64,000 nt of DNA from Methylobacterium hispanicum (GCF_022179285.1 NZ_BPQO01000009.1:1-64000); one strand, 5' to 3'; shown: positions 26,528 through 37,241, counted from the first letter of the stretch. The notes: generated by a model from the sequence alone, not told the origin. Program-made: numbers and translations.

Positions 26528-28417
26528 CTAAGGATTGCTGCCGCCGCGGGCCTCGGCCCACCAGGTCGCGGGGACGCCGAGATCGTAGTCCGGACCCGCC
26601 TCGGGCCGGCCGAACCCCTCCCAGACCGCGACGCGGTGGACGCCCGAATACCACATCGGCACCCAGTAGCGCCCCGCCCGGAGCACCCGGTCGAGGGCGC
26701 GGGCGGCGTGGCGCAGCGCCTCGCGCGAGGTTGCGCCCGCGACCGCCTCCAGCAGGGCGTCGACCGCCGGATCATTGACGCCCGCGAGGTTGTTCGAACC
26801 CTTCACGCCCGCCGCGCGCCCGCCGTACATCTGGCGCAGCTCCGGCCCCGGCGTCGGCCCGGAGGAGAAGCGGCGCGAGGTCACGTCGAAGTCGAAGTCG
26901 TTGACCCGGGCCTGGTACTGCGAGGGATCGACGTTGCGGATCGCGGCGCGGATCCCGACGAGGCCGAGATTGCGGATGAAGGCCTGGGTGTGGGGCTCCA
27001 GGCTCGGGTCGAAATCAAGGAACTCGATCGCGAAGGGTTGTCCGTCCGGCAGGAGCAGGCTGCCGCCGGAGCGCGTGCAGCCGGCCTCGCGCAGGAGCGC
27101 GTCGGCGCGGCGCAGCAGCACCCGGTCCTGGCCCGAGCCGTCCGCCACGGGCGGGCTCCAGGGCTCGCCGAAGACCTCCGCGGGCAGCCGGTCGCGCAGG
27201 GGCTCGAGCAGCGCCATCTCCTCGGAGGAGGGCGGTCCCTCCGTCTTCAGGTCGGAATTCTCGAAGAACGAGACGGTGCGCGTGTAGGCGCCGAACATCA
27301 GGTTCCTGTTCATCCAGGGAAAGTCGAGGCAGAGGTTGACCGCCTCGCGGATCTTCCGGTCCCTGAACTGGGGCCGGCGCGTGTTGAGCCACCACCCCTG
27401 CGTGCCCGAGGGGCGCCGGTCCGGCACGGTGAGGCGGCGCACCCGGCCCTCGGCAACGGCCGGGAAGTCGTAGGCGGTCGCCCAGAGCCGGGCCACGAAC
27501 TCCTCGCGGAACGTGTAGGCCCGCGCCTTGAAGGCCTCCATGGCGACGTTGCGATCGCGGAAGTACTCGTACCGGATCTCGTCGAAGTTGTGCTGGCCGA
27601 CGTTCACCGGCAGATCGGCCGCCCAGTAGTCGGCCACCCGCTCCAGGCCGATCGCCCGGCCGGCATCGACGCGCGCGACCCGGTAGGGCCCGGAGCCCAG
27701 GATCGGCTCCATCGTCGCGGCCTCGAAGTCGCGGGTCCCCCACCACGCCCGCGAGAAGATCGGCAGCTGCGCCACGGTGAGCGGCAGGTCGCGGGCGCGG
27801 CCGGGACTGAACCGCACCACCAGAACCCCGTCCTCCGCGGCCGTGGCCTCCGCCATGTCGCGGATTTCCTGCGCGATCGCCGGGTGGCCGTGGTCGCGGA
27901 GCGTGGTGAGCGAGAAGGCGGCGTCGTGCGCGGTGAGCGTGGTGCCGTCGTGGAAGCGCGCCTGCGGGCGAAGCCGGAAGGTGTAGGTCAGCCCGTCGGC
28001 GCTCGCCGCGACCGAGCGGGCGACGAGGCCGTAGAGCGCGTCCGGCTCGTCGAGCGCGCGCACCATCAGGCTGTCGAAGGTCAGGTTGATCCCCGCCGCC
28101 CCGTCGCCGCGCAGCACGTAGGGATTGAGCGTGTTGAAGGTGTTGAAGCTCTGGTTGCCGAAGGTCTGGGAGAGCAGCGCGGCGAAGCGCCCGCCCCGCG
28201 GCGCCTCCGGGTTCACGTAGGCGAACCGGGCGAAGTCGGCCGGGTACTTGAGCTCGCCGAAGCTCGACATCCCGTGCCTCTCGCCGTGCCGCTCCGCCGT
28301 CGCGCCGGGGGCGGCCGCGGGCACGGCCGGGACGCCCGGCGCGTCCCCGGCGCGGGCGCCCCGCGCCAGCAGCGCCAGCGCCCCGGCCCCCAGGACGAGG
28401 CGGCGGCTCGGCCGCAT
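26528..28417 (-). CDS. YejA-like extracellular solute-binding protein, copy 2
   Basis: The 629-residue periplasmic binding protein (SBP_bac_5) has a signal peptide (LVLGAGALALLARGARA) and the YejA-type start MSSFGELKYPADFARFAYVN, with FNTFNTLNPYVLRGD. Family blocks LTYTFRLRPQARFHDG and LGSGPYRVARV are present. ATG 28417 overlaps the upstream gene's stop by one base (TGATG), so the two are translationally coupled. YejA proteins capture peptides including microcin C. It is paralogous to the gene before it. Confidence 0.9.
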   Translation of the reverse strand: MRPSRRLVLGAGALALLARGARAGDAPGVPAVPAAAPGATAERHGERHGMSSFGELKYPADFARFAYVNPEAPRGGRFAALLSQTFGNQSFNTFNTLNPYVLRGDGAAGINLTFDSLMVRALDEPDALYGLVARSVAASADGLTYTFRLRPQARFHDGTTLTAHDAAFSLTTLRDHGHPAIAQEIRDMAEATAAEDGVLVVRFSPGRARDLPLTVAQLPIFSRAWWGTRDFEAATMEPILGSGPYRVARVDAGRAIGLERVADYWAADLPVNVGQHNFDEIRYEYFRDRNVAMEAFKARAYTFREEFVARLWATAYDFPAVAEGRVRRLTVPDRRPSGTQGWWLNTRRPQFRDRKIREAVNLCLDFPWMNRNLMFGAYTRTVSFFENSDLKTEGPPSSEEMALLEPLRDRLPAEVFGEPWSPPVADGSGQDRVLLRRADALLREAGCTRSGGSLLLPDGQPFAIEFLDFDPSLEPHTQAFIRNLGLVGIRAAIRNVDPSQYQARVNDFDFDVTSRRFSSGPTPGPELRQMYGGRAAGVKGSNNLAGVNDPAVDALLEAVAGATSREALRHAARALDRVLRAGRYWVPMWYSGVHRVAVWEGFGRPEAGPDYDLGVPATWWAEARGGSNP

Positions 28418-30321
28418 CAGCGCGGCGCCCCGGTCTTGGCGGCCAGGGCCTCGTCGTACCACCAGGTCTGCGGGAAGCCCGAGCCGCCGTAGGCCGGCAG
28501 CGTCGCGGGGCGGGCGAAGCGGTTCCAGCGCAGAGTCCGGCTGACCCCGGAGGCCCATTGCGGCACCACGTAGTTGTGGGCGAGCAGCACCCGGTCGAGG
28601 GCGCGCGTCGCCGCGACGAGACCGGGCCGGTCCTTCGCGAAGATCACCCGCTCGATGAGCGCGTCGATGCCCGGGTCCTTGATGCCCGCGACGTTGCTCG
28701 AGCCCTGCCGGTCGGCGGCGGCCGAGCCCCAATGGTCGCGCTGCTCGTTGCCGGGCGAGAGCGATTCGCCCCAGGAATGGATGATCGCGTCGAAGTCGAA
28801 GGCGCGCACCCGGTTCTGGTACTGGCCCTGGTCGATGATCCGGGGGGTCGCCGTGATGCCGATGGACTTGAGCGAGGCGGCGTAGGGGAGCACCACCCGC
28901 TCGAACACGCCTTGCGCGAACAGGATCTCGAAGGCCAGCGGCTCGCCCGTCCGCTTGTCGACCATGCGGCCCTCGCGCAATTCGTAGCCCGCCTCGCGCA
29001 GCAGGCGCACCGCCTCGCGCAGGTTCGTGCGCACCGCCTCCGGCGTGTCGCTGACGGGGTTCCGGTAGGGTTCGGTGAAGACGCGCGCCGGGACCTTGTC
29101 CTTCACGCCGTCCAGCACCAGCCGCTCCTCGCCCTCGGGCAGGCCGGAGGCGGCGAGTTCCGAGCCATAGAAGTAGGAATCGATGCGCCGGTAGAGCCCG
29201 TAGAACAGCGCCCGGTTCATCTCCTCGAAGTTCATCGCGAGGTTGAGGGCGCGGCGCACGCGCTCGTCCTTGAACCGGTCCTTGCGCAGGTTGAATACGA
29301 AGGCCTGCATGATGCCGGTGCCGCGGTCGGGAAACTCCTCCTTGACGAGGCGCCCCTCCTTCACGGCCGGGAAGTCGTCGTAGGCGGTGGCCCAGTTGCG
29401 GGCGATGTTCTCGCTCCGGAAGTCGTAGAGGTCGCCCTTCAGCGCCTCGACCAGCACGGAGGCATCGCGAAAATACTCGTACCGGATCGTGCCGAAATTG
29501 TTGCGGCCGGCATTCACGGGCAGGTCCCGGCCCCAGTAATCCTCGACGCGCTCGTAGGTCGCGGTGCGGCCGGCCTCGAAGCGGGCGAGGCGGTAGGGGC
29601 CCGAGCCCAGCGGCGGCTCCAGCGTCGTCTCGGCGACGTTGCGGGCGCGCCCCTGCGCGTCCTTGCCCGTCCACCAGTGCTTCGGCAGCACGCGCAGCTG
29701 CCCCACGATCTGAGGCAGTTCGCGGTTGCCCGTCTCCGAGAAGGTGAAGGTGATCTCGCGCGGCCCCGCCGCCTCGGCCTTGGCGACGTTCTGGTAGTAG
29801 GCGGCGTAGAGCGGGCTGTTCGCCTTGAAGGCCTCGAAGGACCAGATCACGTCGTCCGTCGTCACCGGCTTGCCGTCGTGCCAGCGGGCCCCCTCGCGCA
29901 GCCGGTAGGAGACCGAGCCGAGGTCGGGCGCGACCCGGATCGCCTCGGCGAGCAGCCCGTAGGAGGTGAAGGGCTCGTCGAGCGATTCCGTGGTCAGCGT
30001 GTCGTAGATCTGCGCGATGCCGCCCTCGACGTCGCCCTTCAGGCCCGACACCACGAGGTTGAAGCTGTCGAAGCCCCCTTGCGCGCCGAGGCGCACGAGG
30101 CCGCCTTTCGGCGCCTTCGGGTCGGCGTAGTCGAAATGCTTGAAGCCCGCCCCGTATTTCGGCGCGCCCATCAGGGTGACGGCGTGGACCCAAGTCCCGG
30201 TGTTCTTGCTGCCGGTGTTCTCGCCCGTGGCGGTCGCGGCCGAGGCCGCGGGCTCCTGGGACACGGCTGGGGCACCGAGCCCGGCCAGGAGGAGCGCGGC
30301 GGCGAGGAGGCGTGCAATCAC
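28417..30321 (-). CDS. YejA-like extracellular solute-binding protein, copy 1
   Basis: The 634-residue protein has a signal peptide (ARLLAAALLLAGLGAPAVS) and the same SBP_bac_5 fold: VSYRLREGARWHDGKPVTTD, LGSGPYRLARFE, YEYFRDASVLVEALKG. It is the first gene of a three-gene operon with the second binding protein and yejB. Two paralogous binding proteins for one permease suggest a wider peptide range. The promoter should lie in 30322-30456, but no clear hexamers stand out. Confidence 0.9.
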   Translation of the reverse strand: MIARLLAAALLLAGLGAPAVSQEPAASAATATGENTGSKNTGTWVHAVTLMGAPKYGAGFKHFDYADPKAPKGGLVRLGAQGGFDSFNLVVSGLKGDVEGGIAQIYDTLTTESLDEPFTSYGLLAEAIRVAPDLGSVSYRLREGARWHDGKPVTTDDVIWSFEAFKANSPLYAAYYQNVAKAEAAGPREITFTFSETGNRELPQIVGQLRVLPKHWWTGKDAQGRARNVAETTLEPPLGSGPYRLARFEAGRTATYERVEDYWGRDLPVNAGRNNFGTIRYEYFRDASVLVEALKGDLYDFRSENIARNWATAYDDFPAVKEGRLVKEEFPDRGTGIMQAFVFNLRKDRFKDERVRRALNLAMNFEEMNRALFYGLYRRIDSYFYGSELAASGLPEGEERLVLDGVKDKVPARVFTEPYRNPVSDTPEAVRTNLREAVRLLREAGYELREGRMVDKRTGEPLAFEILFAQGVFERVVLPYAASLKSIGITATPRIIDQGQYQNRVRAFDFDAIIHSWGESLSPGNEQRDHWGSAAADRQGSSNVAGIKDPGIDALIERVIFAKDRPGLVAATRALDRVLLAHNYVVPQWASGVSRTLRWNRFARPATLPAYGGSGFPQTWWYDEALAAKTGAPR

Positions 30322-30456
30322 GTCGGGGCTGTCTCCGGTTCGGGCGCGGAACGCGGCGCCCGCACAGGCGGCTACTTAGGACGCCGGGGCGTCCGGCGCC
30401 AACCCGCGCCCGGAACGGCCGGGCCCGCACTCGAGGCCCGTCCGGTGCGCCGCGCT

Positions 30457-31041
30457 TCAGTGCAGCGGCCCGGATTCCTGCGTCGCGCCACCGATTTCGA
30501 GGAGGATGAGATCGACCAGCAGGCGCAGCGTCGAGGATGGCATCGTCTCCGCGAGCGCGCGCAGTTCGGCGCAGAGGGCCACCACGCGGTCGGCGGAGGG
30601 CGGCGCGGCGGCGTTGGCGACGTAGCGCTGGCCCTCCTCGCGGCTCTCCGTGATGTCGATGAGCAACCCGTGCGCGCGCAGGGGCCGGCCCTCCGCGTCG
30701 AGATAGGCCCGCCCGCGGCTCAGGACCCAGCGCACACCGCCGTCCGGCCCGCGCACCCGGTACTCGGCCAGGATCACGCCGCCGGTCTCCACCGCGCGCT
30801 GCATCCCGGCCATCACCCAGTCGAGGTCGTCCGGGTGGATGCCGGCGGTGGCCGCGGGACCGCTGAGTTCCCGCCCGGCGAGGCCGGCATCGCCCGCGAG
30901 GAGTGCCGCGGCGCCCGCGTCGAAGAGGACCGTGCGGCGCGTCACATACCAGTCCCAAGTGCCGACGATGCCGGAGGCATCGAGCACCCGGCGCAGATCC
31001 GGGACATGCCCCGCCGCTCCCTCGCTCCCTGTCACACGCAC
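30457..31041 (-). CDS. PAS-domain protein (PAS_3 fold)
   Basis: The roughly 194-residue protein has one PAS domain over about residues 15-130. It contains ASGIVGTWDWYVTRRTV, GIHPDDLDWV, and the PAC motif EYRVRGPDGGVRWVLSRGRA followed by LLIDITESR. A helical tail (LCAELRALAETMPSSTLRLL) follows, and no output domain is present. The start is uncertain. GTG 31041 has AGGAG eight bases upstream and is preferred over ATG 31101, which lacks a ribosome site. Confidence 0.75.
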   Translation of the reverse strand: MRVTGSEGAAGHVPDLRRVLDASGIVGTWDWYVTRRTVLFDAGAAALLAGDAGLAGRELSGPAATAGIHPDDLDWVMAGMQRAVETGGVILAEYRVRGPDGGVRWVLSRGRAYLDAEGRPLRAHGLLIDITESREEGQRYVANAAAPPSADRVVALCAELRALAETMPSSTLRLLVDLILLEIGGATQESGPLH

Positions 31042-31370
31042 GCGCCCCGCTCCTGTTCGCCACTGAGTATACGCCGGAGAGCCAGCCTTGTGTTCCCGCA
31101 TACGCAGCCCATTGTCTGCGCAGACGACGCGACGCGGCAAGATGCTGTACCGGAAAACAGGCCCGCGTGCTCCCGCGACCACGGGGCGCCTGGACCCGGT
31201 CCGGCCCCGGGGCGGGGGGCGTCGCTCCCTCTCAGACAGTCCCTCCCGAACGGTCCTGTTGGACAGGTCCTAATGGTCAGGTCGTCCCGAGAGGGTCGGG
31301 CCTCTCCCCGGTCCTGGCTTTCGTCCCCGGCCGTGCGATGTTGGGACGCAGGCAGGACGAGTCCGAACGC
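31042..31370. other. divergent intergenic region, nothing recognised
   Basis: The gap lies between the PAS gene and the P1 peptidase gene, which point away from each other, so both promoters should be here. I see no strong hexamer pair, palindrome or small RNA. Confidence 0.4.
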
Positions 31371-32414
31371 ATGACGAGCCGCATCACCGACATCCCCGGC
31401 ATCCGCGTCGGCCACGCGAGCGACCTGCGCGCCGCGACCGGCGTGACCGCGATCCTGTTCGACGGCCCCGTCACCGCGGCGGTCGACGTGCGCGGCGGGG
31501 GACCGGGGACCCGTGAGACCGACCTGCTCGACCCGGAGCGCACGGTGGAGGGCATCGACGCCCTCGTGCTCTCCGGCGGCTCGGCCTACGGGCTCGACGC
31601 GGCGGCGGGCGCGGTCGCGTGGCTCGCCGAGCAGGGCAGGGGCTTTCGCGTCGGCGGCGGGAAGGATTGCGAGGCGGGTGGCATACGCGTGCCGATCGTG
31701 CCGGCCGCGATCCTGTTCGACCTCCTCAACGGCGGCGACAAGGCCTGGGGCCGCTTCCCGCCCTACCGCGAGCTCGGCTACGCGGCCGCGCGGGACGCGG
31801 GCACGGACTTCGCCCTCGGCTCGGTCGGGGCGGGCACGGGCGCGCGCACCGGCAACCTCAAGGGCGGGGTCGGCTCCGCCTCGGCCACGGTCGCCGGAAC
31901 CGGGTTCCGGGTGGGCGGGCTCGCGGCGGTGAACGCCTTCGGCCGGGTCACGGTCGGCGACGGCCCGCATTTCTGGGCCGCCCCCTACGAGCGCGGGGCC
32001 GAGTTCGGCGGTCTCGGATGGCCGGCGCGGCTCTCCGCGGACGCGCTCGCCTTCCCGGCCCGCGCCCTCCCGGGCGGGGCCACGACCCTCGCCGTCGTGG
32101 CGACCGACGCGCGGCTGACCAAGGCCCAGGCGCGCCGCCTCGCCGTGACCGCGCAGGACGGGCTCGCCCGGGCGATCCAGCCGGTGCACACCCCCCTCGA
32201 CGGTGACGTCGTCTTCGCGGTGGCGACGGGGGCGGTCCCGCTCGCCGATCCGGTGATCGACCTCGCGCGCCTGGGCGACGCGGCCGCGCAGGTGCTCGCC
32301 CGCGCCGTGGCGCTCGGCGTCCACGCCGCCGCGAGCCTGCCTGGGCACGCGCCCGCGGCCCCGCTCGCCCTGGAGGGCCTGCCCCCGGCGTGGCGCGACC
32401 GCTTCGGCGGATGA
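31371..32414 (+). CDS. P1-family peptidase (DmpA/NylC-like, self-processing)
   Basis: The 347-residue protein belongs to the Ntn-type P1 peptidases, which cut themselves to expose a Ser or Thr nucleophile. The start ITDIPGIRVGHASDLRAATG and LSGGSAYGLDAAAGAVAWL are family hallmarks, as is SVGAGTGARTGNLKGGVGSAS. The cleavage site should be near Thr238/239 in GGATTLAVVATDA, where relatives have N-T-T. An aminopeptidase or amidase role is likely. ATG 31371 starts the conserved region; 31338 is an in-frame alternative. Confidence 0.88.
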   Translation: MTSRITDIPGIRVGHASDLRAATGVTAILFDGPVTAAVDVRGGGPGTRETDLLDPERTVEGIDALVLSGGSAYGLDAAAGAVAWLAEQGRGFRVGGGKDCEAGGIRVPIVPAAILFDLLNGGDKAWGRFPPYRELGYAAARDAGTDFALGSVGAGTGARTGNLKGGVGSASATVAGTGFRVGGLAAVNAFGRVTVGDGPHFWAAPYERGAEFGGLGWPARLSADALAFPARALPGGATTLAVVATDARLTKAQARRLAVTAQDGLARAIQPVHTPLDGDVVFAVATGAVPLADPVIDLARLGDAAAQVLARAVALGVHAAASLPGHAPAAPLALEGLPPAWRDRFGG

Positions 32415-32780
32415 GCGTCCCGACGGATGTCGAGACAAAAGCGATACGTTGTCAGGACTGGTGTTCGGCGAAACGGATCTATTGTTTCGTAACAGCCCCG
32501 GCCGGGGGACGGTCACGACCGTGCGCGATTGCGGGCCGGCGGCCCGCCGCGGACGCGCTGGGCCGGTGCGGCGGGGTCGATCGGGCGTCGGGATCTGGAC
32601 TTTCCTCCGATTGACAGGGCGCGGCGGCGCGCCCGAGTCCGGGATCGCCTGCGGCGAGCCCGGCGGGCGCACCGCCGGGACGCTTGCGGCCCCTGCACGG
32701 GCAGGGCATGACATCCGGGACAAGTCCGGCTGCGCGGCGTTTCCCGCGAACGATCGGGCACCATTCAGGGAAGAAGCGTG
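32415..32780. other. long leader upstream of acs
   Basis: This gap should hold the acs promoter. TTGACA at 32611-32616 is the best -35-like hexamer, but no good -10 follows at 16-18 bases. AT-richer sequence at 32440-32500 (GGATCTATTGTTTCGTAAC) is another candidate. No gene is seen. Confidence 0.4.
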
Positions 32781-34727
32781 ATGAGCGAGAAGGTCGTCGC
32801 CGTTCAGGATGCTTGGCGCCAGGGCGCCCACGTGGACGATGCCAAGTATCAGGAGATGTACCGTGCCTCCGTGTCCGATCCGGACGGGTTCTGGGGCGAG
32901 CACGGCCGGCGCATCGACTGGATGACGCCGTTCACCAAGGTGAAGGACACGAGCTTCGCCCCGGGCAACGTCTCGATCAAGTGGTTCGACGACGGCAAGA
33001 CCAACGTCGCCTACAACTGCATCGACCGTCACCTCGAGACCCGCGGCGACCAGACCGCGATCATCTGGGAGGGCGACGACCCGAACGAGTCGCGGCACAT
33101 CACCTACCGGGAGCTGCACGCGCAGGTCTGCCGGATGGCCAACGTCCTGCGCAACCGCGGCGTCTCCAAGGGCGACCGGGTGACGATCTACCTGCCGATG
33201 ATCCCGGAGGCCGCCTACGCGATGCTGGCCTGCGCCCGGCTCGGCGCGATCCACTCCATCGTCTTCGGCGGGTTCTCGCCGGACTCGCTCGCCGCCCGCA
33301 TCCAGGGCTGCGAGGCCAAGGTGGTGATCACCGCCGACGAGGGGCTGCGCGGCGGCCGCAAGGTGCCGCTCAAGGCCAACGTGGACGCCGCCATCGGCCG
33401 CCTGCCGAAGGACGCCGTCGATCACGTCATCGTGGTGCGCCGCACCGGCGGCAGCGTGGCGATGGAGCCGGGGCGCGACGTCTACTACCACGAGGCCGCC
33501 GAGCAGGTGACCGACGCCTGCCCGGCCGAGGCGGTGGAGGCCGAGCACCCGCTCTTCATCCTCTACACCTCGGGCTCGACCGGCCAGCCGAAGGGCGTGG
33601 TGCACACCACCGGCGGCTACCTCGTCTACGCCGCGATGACGCACGAATACGTGTTCGATTACCGCGAGGGCGACGTCTACTGGTGCACGGCCGACGTCGG
33701 CTGGGTCACGGGCCACAGCTACATCGTCTACGGGCCGCTGGCGAACGGCGCGACCACGCTGATGTTCGAGGGCATCCCGACCTATCCCACGAACGCCCGC
33801 TTCTGGGAGGTGATCGACAAGCACAAGGTCAACATCTTCTACACGGCGCCGACCGCCATCCGCTCGCTGATGGGTGCGGGCGAGGGCCCGGTGAAGACGA
33901 CCTCCCGCGCCTCGCTCCGCGTGCTCGGCTCGGTCGGCGAGCCGATCAACCCGGAGGCCTGGGACTGGTACTACCGGGTGGTCGGCGATTCCCGCTGCCC
34001 GATCGTCGATACGTGGTGGCAGACCGAGACCGGCGGCATCCTGATCACCCCGCTGCCCGGCGCCACCGCGCTCAAGCCCGGCTCGGCGACGCGCCCCTTC
34101 TTCGGCGTGCAACCGGTGATGGTCGATGCCGAGGGCAAGGAGATCGCGGGTCCCTGCGAGGGCAACCTCTGCATCAAGGATTCCTGGCCCGGGCAGATGC
34201 GCACGGTCTACGGCGACCACGAGCGCTTCGAGCAGACCTACTTCTCGACCTACCCGAACCTCTATTTCACAGGCGACGGCGCGCGCCGCGACGCGGACGG
34301 CTTCTACTGGATCACGGGCCGCGTGGACGACGTCATCAACGTCTCGGGCCACCGCATGGGCACGGCCGAGGTCGAATCCTCGCTCGTGGCCCACGCCAAG
34401 GTGGCGGAGGCGGCAGTGGTCGGCTTCCCGCACAACGTGAAGGGCCAGGGCATCTACGCCTACGTCACCCTCAACGAGGGCGAGGAGGGCGACGAGGCGC
34501 TCCGCAAGGAACTCGTCGCCTGGGTGCGCAAGGATATCGGGCCGATCGCCTCGCCCGACCTGATCCAGTTCGCGCCAGGTCTGCCCAAGACCCGCTCGGG
34601 CAAGATCATGCGCCGCATCCTGCGCAAGATCGCCGAGGACGACTTCTCGACGCTCGGCGACACCTCGACGCTCGCCGACCCGGCCGTCGTCGACGACCTG
34701 ATCGAGAACCGGCAGAACCGGGCGTAG
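32781..34727 (+). CDS. acs: acetyl-CoA synthetase
   Basis: The 648-residue enzyme activates acetate with ATP and CoA through acetyl-AMP. The phosphate loop [20 protein letters not shown], the adenylation motif [10 protein letters not shown], and the C-terminal [16 protein letters not shown] are complete. The Lys of SGK is the residue acetylated by Pat-type enzymes in other bacteria. An adjacent GTG (32778) could also start translation, but ATG 32781 fits homologues and GGGAAGAAGC upstream. With DUF485 and actP downstream it forms an acetate uptake and activation locus. Confidence 0.96.
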   Translation: MSEKVVAVQDAWRQGAHVDDAKYQEMYRASVSDPDGFWGEHGRRIDWMTPFTKVKDTSFAPGNVSIKWFDDGKTNVAYNCIDRHLETRGDQTAIIWEGDDPNESRHITYRELHAQVCRMANVLRNRGVSKGDRVTIYLPMIPEAAYAMLACARLGAIHSIVFGGFSPDSLAARIQGCEAKVVITADEGLRGGRKVPLKANVDAAIGRLPKDAVDHVIVVRRTGGSVAMEPGRDVYYHEAAEQVTDACPAEAVEAEHPLFILYTSGSTGQPKGVVHTTGGYLVYAAMTHEYVFDYREGDVYWCTADVGWVTGHSYIVYGPLANGATTLMFEGIPTYPTNARFWEVIDKHKVNIFYTAPTAIRSLMGAGEGPVKTTSRASLRVLGSVGEPINPEAWDWYYRVVGDSRCPIVDTWWQTETGGILITPLPGATALKPGSATRPFFGVQPVMVDAEGKEIAGPCEGNLCIKDSWPGQMRTVYGDHERFEQTYFSTYPNLYFTGDGARRDADGFYWITGRVDDVINVSGHRMGTAEVESSLVAHAKVAEAAVVGFPHNVKGQGIYAYVTLNEGEEGDEALRKELVAWVRKDIGPIASPDLIQFAPGLPKTRSGKIMRRILRKIAEDDFSTLGDTSTLADPAVVDDLIENRQNRA

Positions 34728-35065
34728 CGATGCTCCCGGCGCCGGGCCGGCGAGGATCGGCCGGCGTCGCCGCGCGGCGACATCTGTAACGGGATGCGGC
34801 TCCGGCTCTGATCCGGGGCCGTTTTCGCGCGTCTACCGATGAGACCCAGACCTGTCCCGCGCGATCTCAATAAAAGCTGCTACGCGCGAACGGGATATGT
34901 TAATCCTCGCGCCGACGTGATTATCGCTTTTGCGTGATGCGCGGCAGAACTGCATCGCGAAGCCTGGGGGACGGATCCGCCGGTGCCCGCGCCGGACCGC
35001 CCGAGAAGAACAAGGCTGCCATCATCGACGAGGCCGGGTCGCGCCGACATTCGGAGGAGTACGCC
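34728..35065. other. acs-DUF485 intergenic region
   Basis: A terminator for acs sits at 34798-34826. After it, the stretch 34865-34940 is the most AT-rich in this neighbourhood (CTCAATAAAAGCTGCTAC, GATATGTTAATCC), so the promoter for DUF485-actP probably lies there. Confidence 0.5.
34798..34826 (+). terminator. intrinsic terminator after acs
   Basis: GGCTCCGG (34798-34805) pairs with CCGGGGCC (34813-34820) with one G-U pair. GTTTTC follows. It lies about 70 bases past the acs stop. Confidence 0.65.
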
Positions 35066-35443
35066 ATGAGTAGAGGAACCACCCTGGGCTCCGTGGGGAC
35101 CGGCCCCGCGGCGAGCGCGCCGCGGAGCATCGGTGCCGAGCCCGTCTCGTCCACCGACCGCATCGCCCGCAGCCCGCTCTTCCAGCAGCTCGTCGCCGAG
35201 CGGACCCGCTTCGGCTGGACGCTCACCGCGGCAATGCTGGTGGTCTATTTCGGCTTCATCGGGCTGATCGCCTTCGACAAGTCGCTGCTCGCCGTGAAGG
35301 TCGGCTCGACCAGCACGCTCGGCCTCGTGCTCGGCGTGTTCGTGATCCTGTTCGCCTTCGTGCTCACGGGCCTCTACGTCGCGCGCGCCAACACCCGCTA
35401 CGACGCGCTGAGCGCCGAGCTGAAGCGGAGCCTCGGCCAATGA
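35066..35443 (+). CDS. DUF485 membrane protein
   Basis: The 125-residue inner-membrane protein has two membrane helices (about residues 53-70 and 85-107). The DUF485 family (YjcH) is the invariant partner of ActP acetate permeases, although its exact role is not settled. Family blocks are [20 protein letters not shown] and [20 protein letters not shown] 35066 follows GGAGGAG. Its stop overlaps the actP start by four bases, so the two are translated together. Confidence 0.93.
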   Translation: MSRGTTLGSVGTGPAASAPRSIGAEPVSSTDRIARSPLFQQLVAERTRFGWTLTAAMLVVYFGFIGLIAFDKSLLAVKVGSTSTLGLVLGVFVILFAFVLTGLYVARANTRYDALSAELKRSLGQ

Positions 35444-37119
35444 TCCGCGCCGCGCTCCTCCTCCTCGCGTCGCTGGCCGCCGGCCCGGCGCTCGCCGCCG
35501 GCCCCGACCTCGGCGCCGTGCAGCAGCAGGCCACGAACTGGCCCGCCATCGTGATGTTCCTGTTCTTCGTGCTGCTCACGCTCGGCATCACCTACCGGGC
35601 GGCGAAGGGCTCGAAGTCGGCAGCCGACTTCTACGCCGCGGGCGGCGGCATCTCGGCCCGCACCAACGCGCTGGCGATCGCGGGCGACTACATGTCGGCG
35701 GCCTCGTTCCTGGGCATCTCGGGCCTCGTCTACACGTCGGGCTTCGACGGGCTGATCTACTCGACGGGCTTCCTGGTCGGCTGGCCGATCGTGCTGTTCC
35801 TGATCGCCGAGCGCCTGCGCAACCTCGGCAAGTTCACCTTCGCGGACGTGGCGAGCTTCCGCCTCGACCAGACCGCGATCCGCATCATCTCGGCGACCGG
35901 CACGCTCGTCGTGGTGGCCTTCTACCTGATCGCCCAGATGGTCGGCGCGGGGAAGCTGATCCAGCTCCTGTTCGGCCTGCCCTACCTCTACGCGGTGATC
36001 ATCGTGGGCGTGCTGATGATCGTCTACGTCGCCTTCGGGGGCATGAAGGCGACCACCTGGGTGCAGGTGATCAAGGCCTGCCTGCTGCTCGGCGGCGCCA
36101 CCTTCATGGCGGGCGCGGTGCTCTACCGCTACGGCTTCAACCCCGAGACGCTGTTCGCGAAGTCCGTCGAGGTCCACCCGAAGGGCGAGGCCATCATGGC
36201 GCCCGGCGGCCTGGTCGCGAACCCGGTCGAGGCGATCTCGCTCGGCGTCGGCCTGATGTTCGGCACCGCCGGCCTGCCGCACATCCTGATGCGCTTCTTC
36301 ACGGTGTCGGACGCCCAGGCCGCCCGCAAGTCGGTGTTCTACGCCACCGGCCTGATCGGCTACTTCTACATCCTCACCTTCATCATCGGCTTCGGCGGCA
36401 TCGCCCTGCTGATGTCGGATCCGAGCTACTTCAAGCTCGGGCCGGCCGGCGCCTTCGACAAGCTGAAGGACATGGTCGGCGGCACCAACATGGTGGCGGT
36501 GAACCTCGCCAACGCTGTCGGCGGCCCATACTTCCTGGGCTTCATCTCGGCGGTCGCCTTCGCGACGATCCTCGCCGTCGTGGCGGGCCTGACCCTCGCC
36601 GGGGCGAGCGCCGTGAGCCACGACCTCTACGCCCAGGTGATCGCCCGAGGTCGCACCACCGAGGCGCACGAGGTCAACCTCTCGAAGATCGCCGCGGTGG
36701 TGATCGGCGTCGTGGCGATCTGGCTCGGCTACGTGTTCGAGAACCAGAACGTCGCCTTCATGGTCGGCCTCGCCTTCTCGGTCGCGGCCTCGTGCAACTT
36801 CCCCGTGCTCGCCATGTCGATCCTGTGGCGGGGCACCACCACCTGGGGCGCACTCGCGGGCGGCCTCGTCGGCCTCGTCGCGGCGGTCGTCATGGTGGTG
36901 CTGTCGAAGGCGGTCTGGGTGGCCACGCTCGGCAATCCGGCCCCGCTCTTTCCCTACGACAACCCGGCCCTGTTCTCGATGCCGCTCGCCTTCGCGACGA
37001 TCTGGGTCGTCTCCTCGATCGACCGTTCGCGGCGGGCGGCGCGGGAGCGGGCCGCCTTCGAGGCGCAGTACGTGCGTTCCGAGACCGGCATCGGCGCCGC
37101 CGGCGCGCACGCCCACTGA
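35440..37119 (+). CDS. actP: cation/acetate symporter
   Basis: The 559-residue inner-membrane protein is a sodium/solute symporter (SSF) of the ActP branch. It has an N-terminal signal-like helix, about 13 membrane segments, and the family sequence [20 protein letters not shown] followed by [14 protein letters not shown]. It imports acetate and other short carboxylates. The upstream overlap with DUF485 and the acs gene ahead support acetate as substrate. A strong hairpin after the stop marks the operon end. Confidence 0.95.
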   Translation: MIRAALLLLASLAAGPALAAGPDLGAVQQQATNWPAIVMFLFFVLLTLGITYRAAKGSKSAADFYAAGGGISARTNALAIAGDYMSAASFLGISGLVYTSGFDGLIYSTGFLVGWPIVLFLIAERLRNLGKFTFADVASFRLDQTAIRIISATGTLVVVAFYLIAQMVGAGKLIQLLFGLPYLYAVIIVGVLMIVYVAFGGMKATTWVQVIKACLLLGGATFMAGAVLYRYGFNPETLFAKSVEVHPKGEAIMAPGGLVANPVEAISLGVGLMFGTAGLPHILMRFFTVSDAQAARKSVFYATGLIGYFYILTFIIGFGGIALLMSDPSYFKLGPAGAFDKLKDMVGGTNMVAVNLANAVGGPYFLGFISAVAFATILAVVAGLTLAGASAVSHDLYAQVIARGRTTEAHEVNLSKIAAVVIGVVAIWLGYVFENQNVAFMVGLAFSVAASCNFPVLAMSILWRGTTTWGALAGGLVGLVAAVVMVVLSKAVWVATLGNPAPLFPYDNPALFSMPLAFATIWVVSSIDRSRRAARERAAFEAQYVRSETGIGAAGAHAH

Positions 37120-37154
37120 GCGGGCGAAGAGGAGCCTTCGACAGACCAAGACGT

Positions 37155-37182
37155 GAGGGCGCGGCCGGACGGCCGCGCCCTC
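37155..37182 (+). terminator. 12-bp GC-rich hairpin after actP
   Basis: GAGGGCGCGGCC (37155-37166) and GGCCGCGCCCTC (37171-37182) pair perfectly around GGAC. Only CGTCTT follows, so termination may need Rho. Confidence 0.6.
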
Positions 37183-37188
37183 GCGCGC

Positions 37189-37241
37189 GTCTTGAGGCCG
37201 CCTCGGGCCCGTCTTGGGCCATCTTGAGGCCGTCTTGGGCG
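37189..37241 (+). repeat. four copies of a TCTTGRGGCC motif
   Basis: GTCTTGAGGCC or close variants start at 37189, 37211, 37221 and 37232, the last three 10-11 bases apart. Function unknown. Confidence 0.6.

Noticed and set aside
26528..31063. A 1511-residue open frame on the reverse strand
   Set aside because: Only the frames at 26528-28417 and 28417-30321 encode conserved domains. The long frame joins Arg/Gly/Ala-rich sequence typical of antisense or shifted frames at 72% GC.
32611..32639. TTGACA-based promoter for acs
   Set aside because: The -35 hexamer is good, but the spacing region and -10 are fully GC-rich, so I keep it only as a note.
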